A DNA stretch of 39,000 bases from RGIG4608 sp964413365 (GTDB lineage Bacteria > Bacillota > Clostridia > Oscillospirales > CAG-272), in the NCBI GenBank assembly GCA_964413365.1, contig CAYPRM010000011.1:1-39000 (forward strand), read 5' to 3'. The position numbers were made by a program, and so were the translations under genes. The notes under the pieces were generated by a model, which saw only the letters and a list, made by a program, of their open reading frames with translations, searched no databases and had not been told where the DNA came from. Position 1 is the first letter of the stretch. Every line of letters starts with the position of its first letter. Positions 25,455-33,338 of the stretch are shown one piece after another.

Positions 25455-26519
25455 TTATCTTATGGCATTAGTAGTTTCTTTGTCGAAGAAGTGCATACGG
25501 CTGATGGATGCCTTTACCGTGTCGCCGTACTTGTACGAGCACCATTCGCGGAACTTTGCGGTTATCTTGTGAGAACCGGCGTTGCCGTGAACGAGCGTAT
25601 TTTGACCGAGATTTTCGTTAAGGGTAACGTTGAATGTGATATATCCGTTCTCGTCCTCTACGATGCTCTCAGGACGCGCACCGAGCACGACCTCCTTGCC
25701 CTCGTAGGGTGCAAGAATAGCACACTGCTCAGCATCGAGCGGAGCGGTGAAGGAGGGGCATACAAATTTGCCACCCTCTATCCTTCCGTCGAAGAAATTC
25801 ATCGGAGGAAGTCCTATAAAGCTTGCCACAAAGATGTTGGCAGGCGTATCGTAAAGCTCGAGGGGAGTTCCGACCTGCTGAACGTATCCCATGGACATAC
25901 AAACGATCCTGTCAGCGAGGGTAAGGGCCTCGGTCTGGTCGTGAGTAACGTAGAGCATGGTCGTGCCGAGCCTCTTGTGAAGAAGAAGTATCTCACGTCT
26001 TGTCGCACCTCTGAGCTTAGCGTCGAGGTTGGAGAGGGGCTCGTCAAAGAGGAAGACCTTGGGTGTACGAACGATAGCACGTCCCATAGCGACACGCTGA
26101 CGCTGACCGCCCGAGAGCTGCTTCGGCTTTTTGTTGAGCTGATCGGTAAGACCGAGTATCTCAGCCGCCGCAAGCACCTTTTCGTGAATGATATTGGGAT
26201 CCTCCTTCAGAAGCGTGAGGGAGAAAGCCATATTCTCATACACCGTCATGTGAGCGTAGAGTGCGTAGTTCTGGAATACCATCGCAATATCCCTGTCCTT
26301 AGCAGGGAGCTTCGTAACGTCCCTGCCGTCGATGATGAGCTGACCGGAGGATATATCCTCAAGTCCCGCGATCATACGCAGGGTAGTTGACTTACCGCAG
26401 CCCGAGGGACCTACGAGAACGATAAATTCTCCGTCCTTGACGTCGAGATTGAAGTCAAACACCGCCTGAACGTTGTTATCGTAAATTTTGTTTATGTTTT
26501 TTAAGGTTAATGAAGCCAT
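25455..26519 (-). CDS. ABC transporter ATP-binding protein, MsmX/UgpC type (first of two)
   Basis: This CUT1 importer ATPase of 354 residues has Walker A GPSGCGKST at 37-45, Q-loop FQNYALYAH at 82-90, signature LSGGQ at 135-139, Walker B FLFDEP at 156-161 and His193, then a TOBE region. It aligns without gaps to the second ATPase (19537-20628) through about residue 200; the C-terminal domains differ more. The gene is flanked by two small membrane-protein genes on each side, an unusual place for an MsmX-type ATPase, which often stands alone and serves many importers. The likely partners are the permeases at 30046-32004. Confidence 0.95.
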   Translation of the reverse strand: MASLTLKNINKIYDNNVQAVFDFNLDVKDGEFIVLVGPSGCGKSTTLRMIAGLEDISSGQLIIDGRDVTKLPAKDRDIAMVFQNYALYAHMTVYENMAFSLTLLKEDPNIIHEKVLAAAEILGLTDQLNKKPKQLSGGQRQRVAMGRAIVRTPKVFLFDEPLSNLDAKLRGATRREILLLHKRLGTTMLYVTHDQTEALTLADRIVCMSMGYVQQVGTPLELYDTPANIFVASFIGLPPMNFFDGRIEGGKFVCPSFTAPLDAEQCAILAPYEGKEVVLGARPESIVEDENGYITFNVTLNENLGQNTLVHGNAGSHKITAKFREWCSYKYGDTVKASISRMHFFDKETTNAIR

Positions 26520-26555
26520 AAGATCATGGACCTTTCTTTATGTAGAATGTAAAAA

Positions 26556-27038
26556 TTATTCTGATATCTTCTTTTCGTAATCTCTGAGTGCCTTTGTTTT
26601 ATAAATTCCCACAGCGGATGCGATAAAGCAAGCGATAGCGGAGATTATAAGGCACGCGCAGGTCCAGAAGAACTGATCGTCCTGCATTACGAGGATCTGC
26701 TTACCCGCGTAGGTGATGACTGTGCTGTGTCCCTTGATGGGGAAGCCGAGCATTCTTACCAGCTGGAACACTCCGAGAGGAATGAACGCGATGGAGTAGG
26801 AATACTTATAATTCTTAACACCCTCCGAGCAGAGGAAGGAGAAGAGAAGGAAGAGCAGATTGCAGATGACCGATATACCGATCTCGATGGTGTAGTAATA
26901 CTCACCGACGTCCGTTCCGTAAATGCTTACGAAATAGAAAACGTTGAAAAGTATTGCGACGTACGCAAAGAGAGCGGAGAGCGAGTTCTTTGTGTAGCGC
27001 AGACGGTCAAGCTTTACGTTAAAGTTAGGATGCTTCAT
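26556..27038 (-). CDS. Uncharacterised four-helix membrane protein (second of four in importer operon)
   Basis: This 160-residue protein has no family I can name. Hydrophobic segments lie near 17-39, 46-70, 79-97 and 122-146, with a short basic N-terminus and a charged C-terminal end (KALRDYEKKISE). The loop after helix 2 is KNYKYSY, similar in place and charge to that of the third membrane protein. Its ATG overlaps the stop of the first membrane protein (ATGA), with CGGAGG as ribosome site, so the two are coupled. The first ABC ATPase follows after 36 bases. Confidence 0.85.
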   Translation of the reverse strand: MKHPNFNVKLDRLRYTKNSLSALFAYVAILFNVFYFVSIYGTDVGEYYYTIEIGISVICNLLFLLFSFLCSEGVKNYKYSYSIAFIPLGVFQLVRMLGFPIKGHSTVITYAGKQILVMQDDQFFWTCACLIISAIACFIASAVGIYKTKALRDYEKKISE

Positions 27039-27616
27039 GCGACTACCTCCGATCCTTCAGCCAAAGCGGCTTTTTCCTGTTTCATAAGGTCTATCTTCCA
27101 GACCATGTTAGCTATCGCGGTAATTGCGGCGAGAATAAGAATACCGCATACCACGTAGCCAATGTCAAACCAGAAGGTCGACTCGGTGTACTTGATATCG
27201 AAGTCCTCGCAGAACTGCTTGAGAGCCTCAAAATCAACGGTGGTCAGGAACTGTTTTTTGTAAAGATTTACATTTATAATGATCCACACAGAGGCGGAGA
27301 TGTTTGCAACGGTAGTGATGCCTACTGAGAGGTAATTGGCAAAATAATATTTTCTACGGGTGTTGTTACCTGCAACAAATGCAAAGACGCTGCATAAGAT
27401 GAGTACGATACCGACCGTAGTAAGCTGCTTGTTAAATCCCTGCATATCTTTGAATATGGATGCACCCGCTACAAATCCGGGCAAAACGCCCTCAGCGTAG
27501 TAGAAGAGATTATATATATCGGTCATGATGCCGAGAGAATAAATAAAGGTAATCGCGGATGCTATAAGCAGAAAATAGCATACGAGGGATTGGATTTTCA
27601 TTTGTTTTCTGTACAT
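27035..27616 (-). CDS. Uncharacterised four-helix membrane protein (first of four in importer operon)
   Basis: This 193-residue protein is unrecognised. Hydrophobic segments lie near 8-30, 64-84, 92-117 and 148-172. A hydrophilic stretch between the third and fourth (KKQFLTTVDFEALKQFCEDF) could be an extracytoplasmic or cytoplasmic loop. The ATG at 27616 has only GGAT as a ribosome site; an in-frame ATG five codons later has none. It is the first gene after the binding-protein stem-loop and is preceded by 181 non-coding bases that hold a GC-rich hairpin (27633-27646). Confidence 0.83.
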   Translation of the reverse strand: MYRKQMKIQSLVCYFLLIASAITFIYSLGIMTDIYNLFYYAEGVLPGFVAGASIFKDMQGFNKQLTTVGIVLILCSVFAFVAGNNTRRKYYFANYLSVGITTVANISASVWIIINVNLYKKQFLTTVDFEALKQFCEDFDIKYTESTFWFDIGYVVCGILILAAITAIANMVWKIDLMKQEKAALAEGSEVVA

Positions 27617-27741
27617 AGTGTATATCCATTCTGCCGTATCGGCGGCTTTATGAGATTTTCATTAAAGAATAGTTAGGAGAGTTCAAAAATAAATATAATT
27701 CGGAAAATAAATGTTTAATAATAATTCAATATCATTTCTTG

Positions 27742-27764
27742 AGAGGGGAGCGGAGCTCCCCTCT
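27742..27764. other. Intergenic stem-loop after the binding-protein gene
   Basis: AGAGGGGAGC (27742-27751), loop GGA and GCTCCCCTCT (27755-27764) make a perfect 10-base-pair, GC-rich hairpin. On the transcribed minus strand it is not followed by a T run, so it is not an ordinary terminator there; a T run is present on the other strand only. It may protect the 3' end of the binding-protein message, as in the malE-malF case. Confidence 0.6.
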
Positions 27765-27797
27765 GTTTTTATAAGACCGTATAAGCGATCTTAATGA

Positions 27798-29963
27798 TCA
27801 ATCGTTAACGATGGATGCGTAGTAGGTCTGAAGACGCTCCCAAGCAGCGTTCTTGATTGTGAGATACTGCTTGCCGTGCCAATCGTTCTGAACCTTGGAG
27901 AGAAGCTCGTTAGCATTGGATGCATACTTAGCTACCTGCTCAGAGGTGTATCCGCCACGGATGATGTGGAGGAAGAGGTTGACCTTACCGTTAGACTGAG
28001 AGTATACGCCGCTGTCGCCGCCGATCTCAGGCCATGTCTTAATAAGATCGTTCTGCTCCTTAGTTGTGGGAAGAGTGGTGGGAACGATGGTGTACCAAGG
28101 ATTCTCGGTTATAGCGAGCTCGGGATGCTTGATCGTGCCGAGAGCGATAGCCGTAGAGATCTTAGCAGCGCCTTCCTTACCAACGATATGAGTGCACTGA
28201 TACTCGAATGCCTGGCTCTTTACGAAGGAAAGAGTGGATCCAAGATAGATACGAGCGTAGTTGGTGTAGTTGCCACTTGCAAGGTCCCAAAGCTCCTGGT
28301 ACGTCGCATCAGCGATAACGGGCCACTGCTCGCCATTGAAGTCGAAGGTTACGTAAGAACCGTCAGGGTTTGTCTTGATGAATGCATCAGGACCGTAGGA
28401 CATGAGGATCTGACCTTCCTTGCTGTAAGCGTAGTCGATAACTGCAAGAGCAGCCATAAGCTTATCCTGACTGTCGCCAACGCCTGCCTTGGAGATTGCC
28501 CAACCATCGGTCTTAACGGATCTCCAGGACTCGGTAAATCTCATGTACTTCTCGCCCTCGCCGTCATTCCAACGAGCAACGGGAACCATAACTGCCATGT
28601 ACTTCTCACCCTCATTGAGAGCGGTATTGTTGTAAATGGTCTGAGTCTGGTTGTAGTCGTAGTGCATGAAGCCTGCATCGTTCTTGAGTATAGCCTCAGT
28701 TCCTACCTTTTCCTCCTTAACGAAGGAGTCGGAAACGAGACCTTCCTGAACGAGAGCGTTCATTCTCTCGATAGCTACATAGGTCTCAGCATCCTGACGA
28801 GCGTCATGAAGCTTGCCGTCGCTACCAACATAGAGGTAATCCTGGCGAGACTCAAGTCCGCGAACGCCAAAGAGTGTTCCTGCGAAACGGAACATATCTA
28901 CCTGTCTCTGAACCTTCTCGTCCTCACGGGAGAAGAGTCCCTGTACCTTGTCGGTACCATTGAGAGTCTGGGGGTTAGCAACTACGCAACGGAGAAGAGC
29001 TACGAGCTCGTCAGCGTCCCAAGCAGCGTCCTGACCGATGAAGAGGTCAGCTCTGTTTGCGCCGTAGTAGCCGTTGTATGCCTTGTCGATGTACTCACGA
29101 AGCATGTTAACTGCCTGAACACCTGTTACAGTGCCCTTAGCAAGTGCGTCGTTCATGGTCTTAACGATATTGCCTGCTGCATCATAGTCCTTTGTGAGCT
29201 GGATAACAGCGTCGCCAGCCTTGTTAACAGCGTCAACGGTTACCGTGCCGGTCGTGGGCATGTAGGGAGTATAAACTGCAGAAGCGAGATTGTTGGACCT
29301 CGTTGCGGTGAATTCGCCCTCGCCGTTAAGAAGCTTTTCTACCCAGTCCGTTCTCATAAGGGGCATACGCTCGATGTCGTTTACACCGTCAAAGTAGGGA
29401 GAGAAGTAGATAGCGCCGGTCTCTGTGTTACCGGTGATGGAAAGACGAACGATGGGGTTAGCCTCAAGATATGCTCTGAAGTTGGGCATGTACTCGAGAT
29501 AGTCAGCGATGTTGATGAGCTGACCTGCAACACCTGCCTCGGAAAGAGCGGTAGCAGTACCGGAGACCATGTCTACCTGATCAAGCTGCTCCTGCCAATG
29601 AGGAAATTCCTCAGAAGCCTTCTTACCGGTGTACTTATCCTCGAATGTAACCTTAAGAACGTTCTGAACCTCAACCCAAGTGGGCTTGAGATCGCCTACG
29701 TGGTAGGTTACGCCGTCAGCAAGGGTGATACCTTCACCGATGCCGGAGTCAGACCTAAAGGTGATACCGGTCTTTGTGCTGTTATAGCCGGTAGCCATTC
29801 TGAGTACCGTGCCGTCAGCGTAAACAAGGGGCTTCGTTACGACTTCGGTTTTCTTCTTCGTCGTCGTAGTGGTCGTGCCGGGTTCGGGGCTGGGGCAAGC
29901 AACGAGGCAAGCCGCAAGCATGAGCACAGCAAGGACCAGACTTAAAAGTCTTACTGTTTTCAT
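27798..29963 (-). CDS. Extracellular solute-binding lipoprotein of a CUT1-type carbohydrate importer
   Basis: This should capture pectin oligomers outside the cell and deliver them to the permeases. The 721-residue protein starts at the ATG with GGAGG 8 bases ahead. The signal region ends in LMLAACLVAC, giving lipobox cysteines at Cys19 or Cys23, followed by a Thr/Lys linker. The mature part shows patterns of LplA-like binding proteins: QLINIADYLEYMPNFRAYLEANP, LMRTDWVEKL, a late DGWAISKAG and YSKEGQILMSYGPD. At 721 residues it is clearly larger than the usual 450-560, with extra sequence around 230-330 and at the C-terminus (600-721). Ligand unknown. Confidence 0.92.
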   Translation of the reverse strand: MKTVRLLSLVLAVLMLAACLVACPSPEPGTTTTTTKKKTEVVTKPLVYADGTVLRMATGYNSTKTGITFRSDSGIGEGITLADGVTYHVGDLKPTWVEVQNVLKVTFEDKYTGKKASEEFPHWQEQLDQVDMVSGTATALSEAGVAGQLINIADYLEYMPNFRAYLEANPIVRLSITGNTETGAIYFSPYFDGVNDIERMPLMRTDWVEKLLNGEGEFTATRSNNLASAVYTPYMPTTGTVTVDAVNKAGDAVIQLTKDYDAAGNIVKTMNDALAKGTVTGVQAVNMLREYIDKAYNGYYGANRADLFIGQDAAWDADELVALLRCVVANPQTLNGTDKVQGLFSREDEKVQRQVDMFRFAGTLFGVRGLESRQDYLYVGSDGKLHDARQDAETYVAIERMNALVQEGLVSDSFVKEEKVGTEAILKNDAGFMHYDYNQTQTIYNNTALNEGEKYMAVMVPVARWNDGEGEKYMRFTESWRSVKTDGWAISKAGVGDSQDKLMAALAVIDYAYSKEGQILMSYGPDAFIKTNPDGSYVTFDFNGEQWPVIADATYQELWDLASGNYTNYARIYLGSTLSFVKSQAFEYQCTHIVGKEGAAKISTAIALGTIKHPELAITENPWYTIVPTTLPTTKEQNDLIKTWPEIGGDSGVYSQSNGKVNLFLHIIRGGYTSEQVAKYASNANELLSKVQNDWHGKQYLTIKNAAWERLQTYYASIVND

Positions 29964-30045
29964 TGTGTTTCCTCCAATAAAAATTTTGTTTTTTATTATC
30001 ACGAGTGCGCACGGCACCCAATAATAACCTGTGTTATGTTGTGGA

Positions 30046-30933
30046 TCATTCCTTTACGCCGCCCATATTTACGCCCTTAGCGAAATACTTCTGTATGAAG
30101 GGGTAGATAATGAGGATCGGTATGACGGAGCATACGATGAGCGCGTAGATGACGGAGTCATTGGAATACTCGGGGTACTGAACGGAAATATCAAGATCCT
30201 GATAGAAGAGAAGCTGGTTACGAAGGTAGACCTGAAGGGGCCACTCGTTGGAGTTTGAGAGCATCTTGCTCGCCCAGAAGTATCCGTTCCAACGCGAGAT
30301 AGCGAAGAAGAGCGCAACAGTCGCGATGGTGGATTTGCTCATGGGGATATAGACGTTCGTGAGGACCTGAAGCTCGGTAGCACCGTCGACGATGGCTGCC
30401 TCCTCAATCTCCGAGGGCACGCTCTCAAAGGCGTTACGGAGAAGGATGATATTCATAGCCGCCATACCCATGGCGATAACTATGAGCCACTTGTTGTCGT
30501 AGATCCCAAAGCTTTGGAAAACTCTTTGCGTATTCAGATAGTTGATGTACTGAGGAACGATACCTGCAGAGAACCACATCGTGAATACGAGGAAGAAGTT
30601 AAAGCCCTTACGGAACAGAAGTCTTTTCTTGGAGAGGGCATAAGCACCGAGAAGCGCAACGCCGATCGCCCAGATCGTTCCATAGAAGGTTATAAACAGC
30701 GTGTTGGTGTAGGAGTTCCAGAATTGGTTATCGTTGAAGATCTTAAGGAATGCGTGGAACTGCACATCCTTGGGGAAGAGCACCACCTGACCGTATTCAA
30801 GCGCCTCACGTCCGCTTATGGAAGCGGAAACTGCGTAAACGAAGGGGTACAAGCAGCAGAGAGCAAAGACCGTAAGGAACAGGTAGCTCAGTATCTTAAA
30901 TAAAAGCTCTGTAAATTCAAGTTTTCTTTTCAT
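30046..30933 (-). CDS. Carbohydrate ABC transporter permease (LplC type)
   Basis: This is one of two membrane subunits of a CUT1 importer, 295 residues with six hydrophobic segments. The EAA loop that contacts the ATPase is IEEAAIVDGATELQVLTNVYIP (split view: EEAAIVDGA then VYIP) at about 185-210. The C-terminus NMGGVKE is typical of LplC/YtcP permeases. A strong ribosome site, AAGGAGGTGG, lies before the ATG. It follows the other permease by 15 bases and precedes the binding protein by 82. LplB/LplC-type pairs in Bacillota generally import complex or uronic oligosaccharides, which fits the locus. Confidence 0.95.
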   Translation of the reverse strand: MKRKLEFTELLFKILSYLFLTVFALCCLYPFVYAVSASISGREALEYGQVVLFPKDVQFHAFLKIFNDNQFWNSYTNTLFITFYGTIWAIGVALLGAYALSKKRLLFRKGFNFFLVFTMWFSAGIVPQYINYLNTQRVFQSFGIYDNKWLIVIAMGMAAMNIILLRNAFESVPSEIEEAAIVDGATELQVLTNVYIPMSKSTIATVALFFAISRWNGYFWASKMLSNSNEWPLQVYLRNQLLFYQDLDISVQYPEYSNDSVIYALIVCSVIPILIIYPFIQKYFAKGVNMGGVKE

Positions 30934-30948
30934 ATTAGAGCCACCTCC

Positions 30949-32004
30949 TTAATAAAGTGAAACATCCGACGCCTTGCGTGCGATGGTGTTAGCTCCGATA
31001 ACGAGAAGCATTCCGATAACGTTGTTTATCATCTCTGCGGCGGAGGCGAGTCCCTGCATGGACGCCGCACCGTCAAGAGCGATCCTGTTTACATATGTGG
31101 AAACGACCTCTGCGGTCTCCCATGTCTTATAGTTGGAAAGAAGGAGGACCTTCTCATATCCGACGTTAAGGAGAGAGCCTATTCTCGTTATGAGCATTAT
31201 TACTATTGTAGAAAGTATGCTCGGAAGCACGACGTAGCGCATCTGTGCCCACTTATTAGCACCGTCGATCTGCGCCGCCTCGTAGCTCGTGGGCGAGATC
31301 GCGATGATAGCTGCGAAGAATACTATACTGTCGTAGCCCGCAGTCTCCCAAATTCCGCTGACCTGATAGATCGCTCTGAAAAGTGAGGGCTGATTGAGCA
31401 GACCTGCCTCTGCCATCTCCTGCGAGACAAGACCGAGGGAGACAAGGAGCTTTGAGAGCACACCCATCTCAACGTCGATGGTCGTAGCAGGCTGGCGGAG
31501 AAGCATCGTAACGAGCGTGGTCATAATGACCGTTGACATGAACTTAGGAAGATATGTAAGCACCTGATATATGCTTCTTGCGATATTGGACTTTATCTCG
31601 TTGAAGAAAAGTGCAATGATGATGGGCATCGGGAAGCCGAAGCACAAGCCGTAGAAGCTGAGCAGGAAGGTATTTCTAAACGCTCTCCAGAATTCGGGAT
31701 ACTTACCCGAGAAGAGGTCGATGAAATACGCAAAGCCCGAGTAGAGACGGTCTCCGACATCGAGCACGGAGTCGTACACCTTGAACGATCCGAGAAGCTC
31801 ATACATGGGCATATATCTCCAGAAGAAGAACACGAGGAGCATGGGAACGAGCATAAGGTAGAGCCTCCAGTCCTTAAGAACTGTGAGTGCGATATGCTTC
31901 CAACGGTGCTTTTCAACATCATCGCGCACCGCCTGCTCGGGGTCCTCTCTGTATTTTCCTGTTTGCTCGTCAAGGACGAGATAATCAACTGCTTTTGATC
32001 TCAT
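30949..32004 (-). CDS. Carbohydrate ABC transporter permease (LplB type)
   Basis: This is the partner permease, 351 residues. The ATG at 32004 is chosen because GGAG lies 6 bases ahead; an ATG four codons earlier has none. A hydrophilic N-terminal 40 residues precede the first helix (YLMLVPMLLVFFFWRYMPMYELLGSFK). The EAA loop is YEAAQIDGANKWAQMRYVVLP, near 245-265. It ends in ARKASDVSLY, typical for this group. It is the first clear importer gene; a membrane protein gene lies 50 bases upstream and might be part of the same transcript. Confidence 0.95.
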   Translation of the reverse strand: MRSKAVDYLVLDEQTGKYREDPEQAVRDDVEKHRWKHIALTVLKDWRLYLMLVPMLLVFFFWRYMPMYELLGSFKVYDSVLDVGDRLYSGFAYFIDLFSGKYPEFWRAFRNTFLLSFYGLCFGFPMPIIIALFFNEIKSNIARSIYQVLTYLPKFMSTVIMTTLVTMLLRQPATTIDVEMGVLSKLLVSLGLVSQEMAEAGLLNQPSLFRAIYQVSGIWETAGYDSIVFFAAIIAISPTSYEAAQIDGANKWAQMRYVVLPSILSTIVIMLITRIGSLLNVGYEKVLLLSNYKTWETAEVVSTYVNRIALDGAASMQGLASAAEMINNVIGMLLVIGANTIARKASDVSLY

Positions 32005-32054
32005 AAGAATCTCCATTCGGTAATTTTTATATAATTAATGTATAATGTTCGTAT

Positions 32055-32645
32055 TCAGTCCTCATCGCTCTCCTGCTTCTCACGCTCAAGGCGGAGAAGG
32101 TACTCCTTCTGATCCTCAAGAACGCCGTCAGCGCCCTTGGCAACAGTCAGAGCAAAGATCGCAAAGAGAAGTGAGAGAATGTCCGTCGTCAGATAGACGG
32201 GCAGGGAGCTCAGCGTGAACTCAAAGGGCAGGGAGCAGAGCCATCTGCCAAGAGCCGTGAGCACATACGCCGCCGCGACAAAGGCGGTGCGCTTAACGAT
32301 ATTACGTCGCACGCCATCCCCCGTAAGCCTCTTGAGCAGAGGGAGTGCGAGCAGGCAGAGCAGACTGCCGACGCAATATATAAGGTAATGACTTGCCGTC
32401 TGCTTGGCGACAAGCCCGCAGGCGATGCAGTATGCGAGCGAGCCCACAAGGGAGGGCAGAGCCGCAAATGCGCCCCACCGCATCATGACGATGCAGGTGA
32501 AGGTGAGTGTCAGCGATATCGACATCGGCTGAGCGGCGAACCACCAGTTCGTCGCGAGGGCTGCAAGAGCCTCAAATACGGCAGTCATCACGCACCAAAG
32601 CACGAGATCTATCTGCCTGTATTGCTTAAACGAGATTTGCTTCAT
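32055..32645 (-). CDS. Integral membrane protein, possibly an ECF-type S component
   Basis: This 196-residue protein has about five or six hydrophobic segments and a charged C-terminal tail (LEDQKEYLLRLEREKQESDED). The stretch SISLTLTFTCIVMMRWGAFAALPSLVGSL resembles the helix-loop of vitamin S components (a conserved Arg-Trp-Gly before a glycine-rich helix), so it may be a substrate-binding subunit of an ECF transporter; this is a weak assignment. The ATG at 32645 is preferred over an upstream one at 32723 because AGG lies near it and the longer reading would cover two palindromes. It lies between the B12 region and the permeases; either unit could own it. Confidence 0.72.
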   Translation of the reverse strand: MKQISFKQYRQIDLVLWCVMTAVFEALAALATNWWFAAQPMSISLTLTFTCIVMMRWGAFAALPSLVGSLAYCIACGLVAKQTASHYLIYCVGSLLCLLALPLLKRLTGDGVRRNIVKRTAFVAAAYVLTALGRWLCSLPFEFTLSSLPVYLTTDILSLLFAIFALTVAKGADGVLEDQKEYLLRLEREKQESDED

Positions 32646-32673
32646 ATATAACCTGTAAAAAACGGAAAATCGT

Positions 32674-32718
32674 CTCAGCCGTACGGCTGAGGTGTCAAAA
32701 AGCAGGCCTGCTTTTTGA
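32674..32718. repeat. Two adjacent perfect palindromes upstream of the membrane protein gene
   Basis: CTCAGCCGTACGGCTGAG (32674-32691) is an 18-base perfect palindrome. Three bases later a 24-base perfect palindrome (32695-32718) begins TCAAAAAGCAGG and mirrors itself. On the minus strand both would lie in the leader of the gene at 32055-32645. They may be operator sites or leader hairpins; the second, with A5/T5 flanks, could also be a weak two-way terminator. Confidence 0.85.
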
Positions 32719-32752
32719 CGCATTGGACATCAAGGGCAACACTACCCAAGTA

Positions 32753-32780
32753 TGTATATTAATTCTATTACAAACCTCAA
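32753..32780 (-). promoter_or_regulatory. Possible promoter for the 32055-32645 gene
   Basis: On the minus strand TTGAGG (32780-32775), a 16-base spacer and TATACA (32758-32753) lie ahead of the palindromes. A start near 32746 would give a leader of about 100 bases. Hexamer matches are moderate. Confidence 0.4.
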
Positions 32781-33110
32781 ATACTGTCCTTGAATTTTTT
32801 GACGGGATATTTCACTTGTCTTGATTTTTTTGATATTGCCTTAAAATAAAGATTATTCGCGTAAAAACCAAGGCTTGAATTTTGTGCATTTTGACGAAAT
32901 ATCCCCAAAAATACACGCACACGCCCCTTATATTTGGGGTATTTGGGATCTGTTTTCAAAAATACTCTCCGCATTTTTTGTCACATCATAGGCGTGATAT
33001 AGGGCATTAGTGAAAAAATGATATCAAAAAAGTAAAGAAATATTCTCCTCCGCAGGAAAATTAAGAGGTGCAAAAATCGGAGCATTTTTAGATTTTTTTC
33101 GATTTTTCTA
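32781..33110. other. AT-rich non-coding stretch
   Basis: No gene is supported here. The longest open frames are short, lack ribosome sites and have low-complexity products. There is a long-range inverted pair, GGGATATTTC (32804-32813) and GAAATATCCC (32896-32905), each preceded by TTGAC or TGAC, and a small CCCC/GGGG hairpin near 32923-32937. Otherwise the stretch is T- and A-rich and shows nothing further. Confidence 0.6.
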
Positions 33111-33139
33111 TTGCAATACCGAGTCAAATGTGTTAAGAT
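33111..33139 (+). promoter_or_regulatory. Sigma-A-like promoter ahead of the cobalamin riboswitch
   Basis: TTGCAA (33111-33116), exactly 17 bases and TAAGAT (33134-33139) stand about 20-25 bases before the riboswitch begins. Spacing and position are right for the promoter of the B12 unit. Confidence 0.6.
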
Positions 33140-33164
33140 AGTCATACAAAAGAATAAACACGGT

Positions 33165-33325
33165 TCATAAGGAGCGAGGTCGCTCCGAGTCGGGCACGCT
33201 GCAGGACGGCGATGCTCGGGGATAAGGAAATCGCGGTCAGAATCCGCAGCAACAGCCATTACCGTATCTTGACGTGGCAGCACGGTCATCAAGTCGGAAT
33301 GCTTATCGTTCCGTGAACGCAGGAG
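33165..33325 (+). promoter_or_regulatory. Cobalamin riboswitch aptamer
   Basis: The leader follows the B12 riboswitch order: a first paired region around 33172-33200, GGATAAGGAA then a GCGG...AATCCGC hairpin (near 33232-33247), the core AGCAACAGCCATTACCGT (33248-33265), and a paired arm CTTGACGTGG/CACGGTCATCAAG. The 3' B12-box-like AGTCGGAATGCTTATCG (33292-33308) follows. The box and core differ at several bases from the common AGCCAGGAGACCTGCC form, so this is a variant. It precedes a DUF4430 lipoprotein and an ECF S component, both fitting B12 uptake. Ends are approximate. Confidence 0.82.
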
Positions 33326-33338
33326 GACTCTTGGGCAA

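Noticed and set aside
27742..27764. Ordinary terminator after the binding-protein gene
   Set aside because: The T run is on the wrong strand for these minus-strand genes, and the genes downstream look like part of the same importer locus.
27876..29945. A 689-codon open frame on the plus strand opposite the binding-protein gene
   Set aside because: It lies entirely antisense to a well-supported lipoprotein gene, lacks a ribosome site, and its product has no domain or signal pattern. Codon bias of the real gene keeps stops out of the opposite frame.
32777..32974. A 65-codon minus-strand frame in the AT-rich gap
   Set aside because: No ribosome site, low-complexity Lys/Phe/Asn product, and no family pattern.
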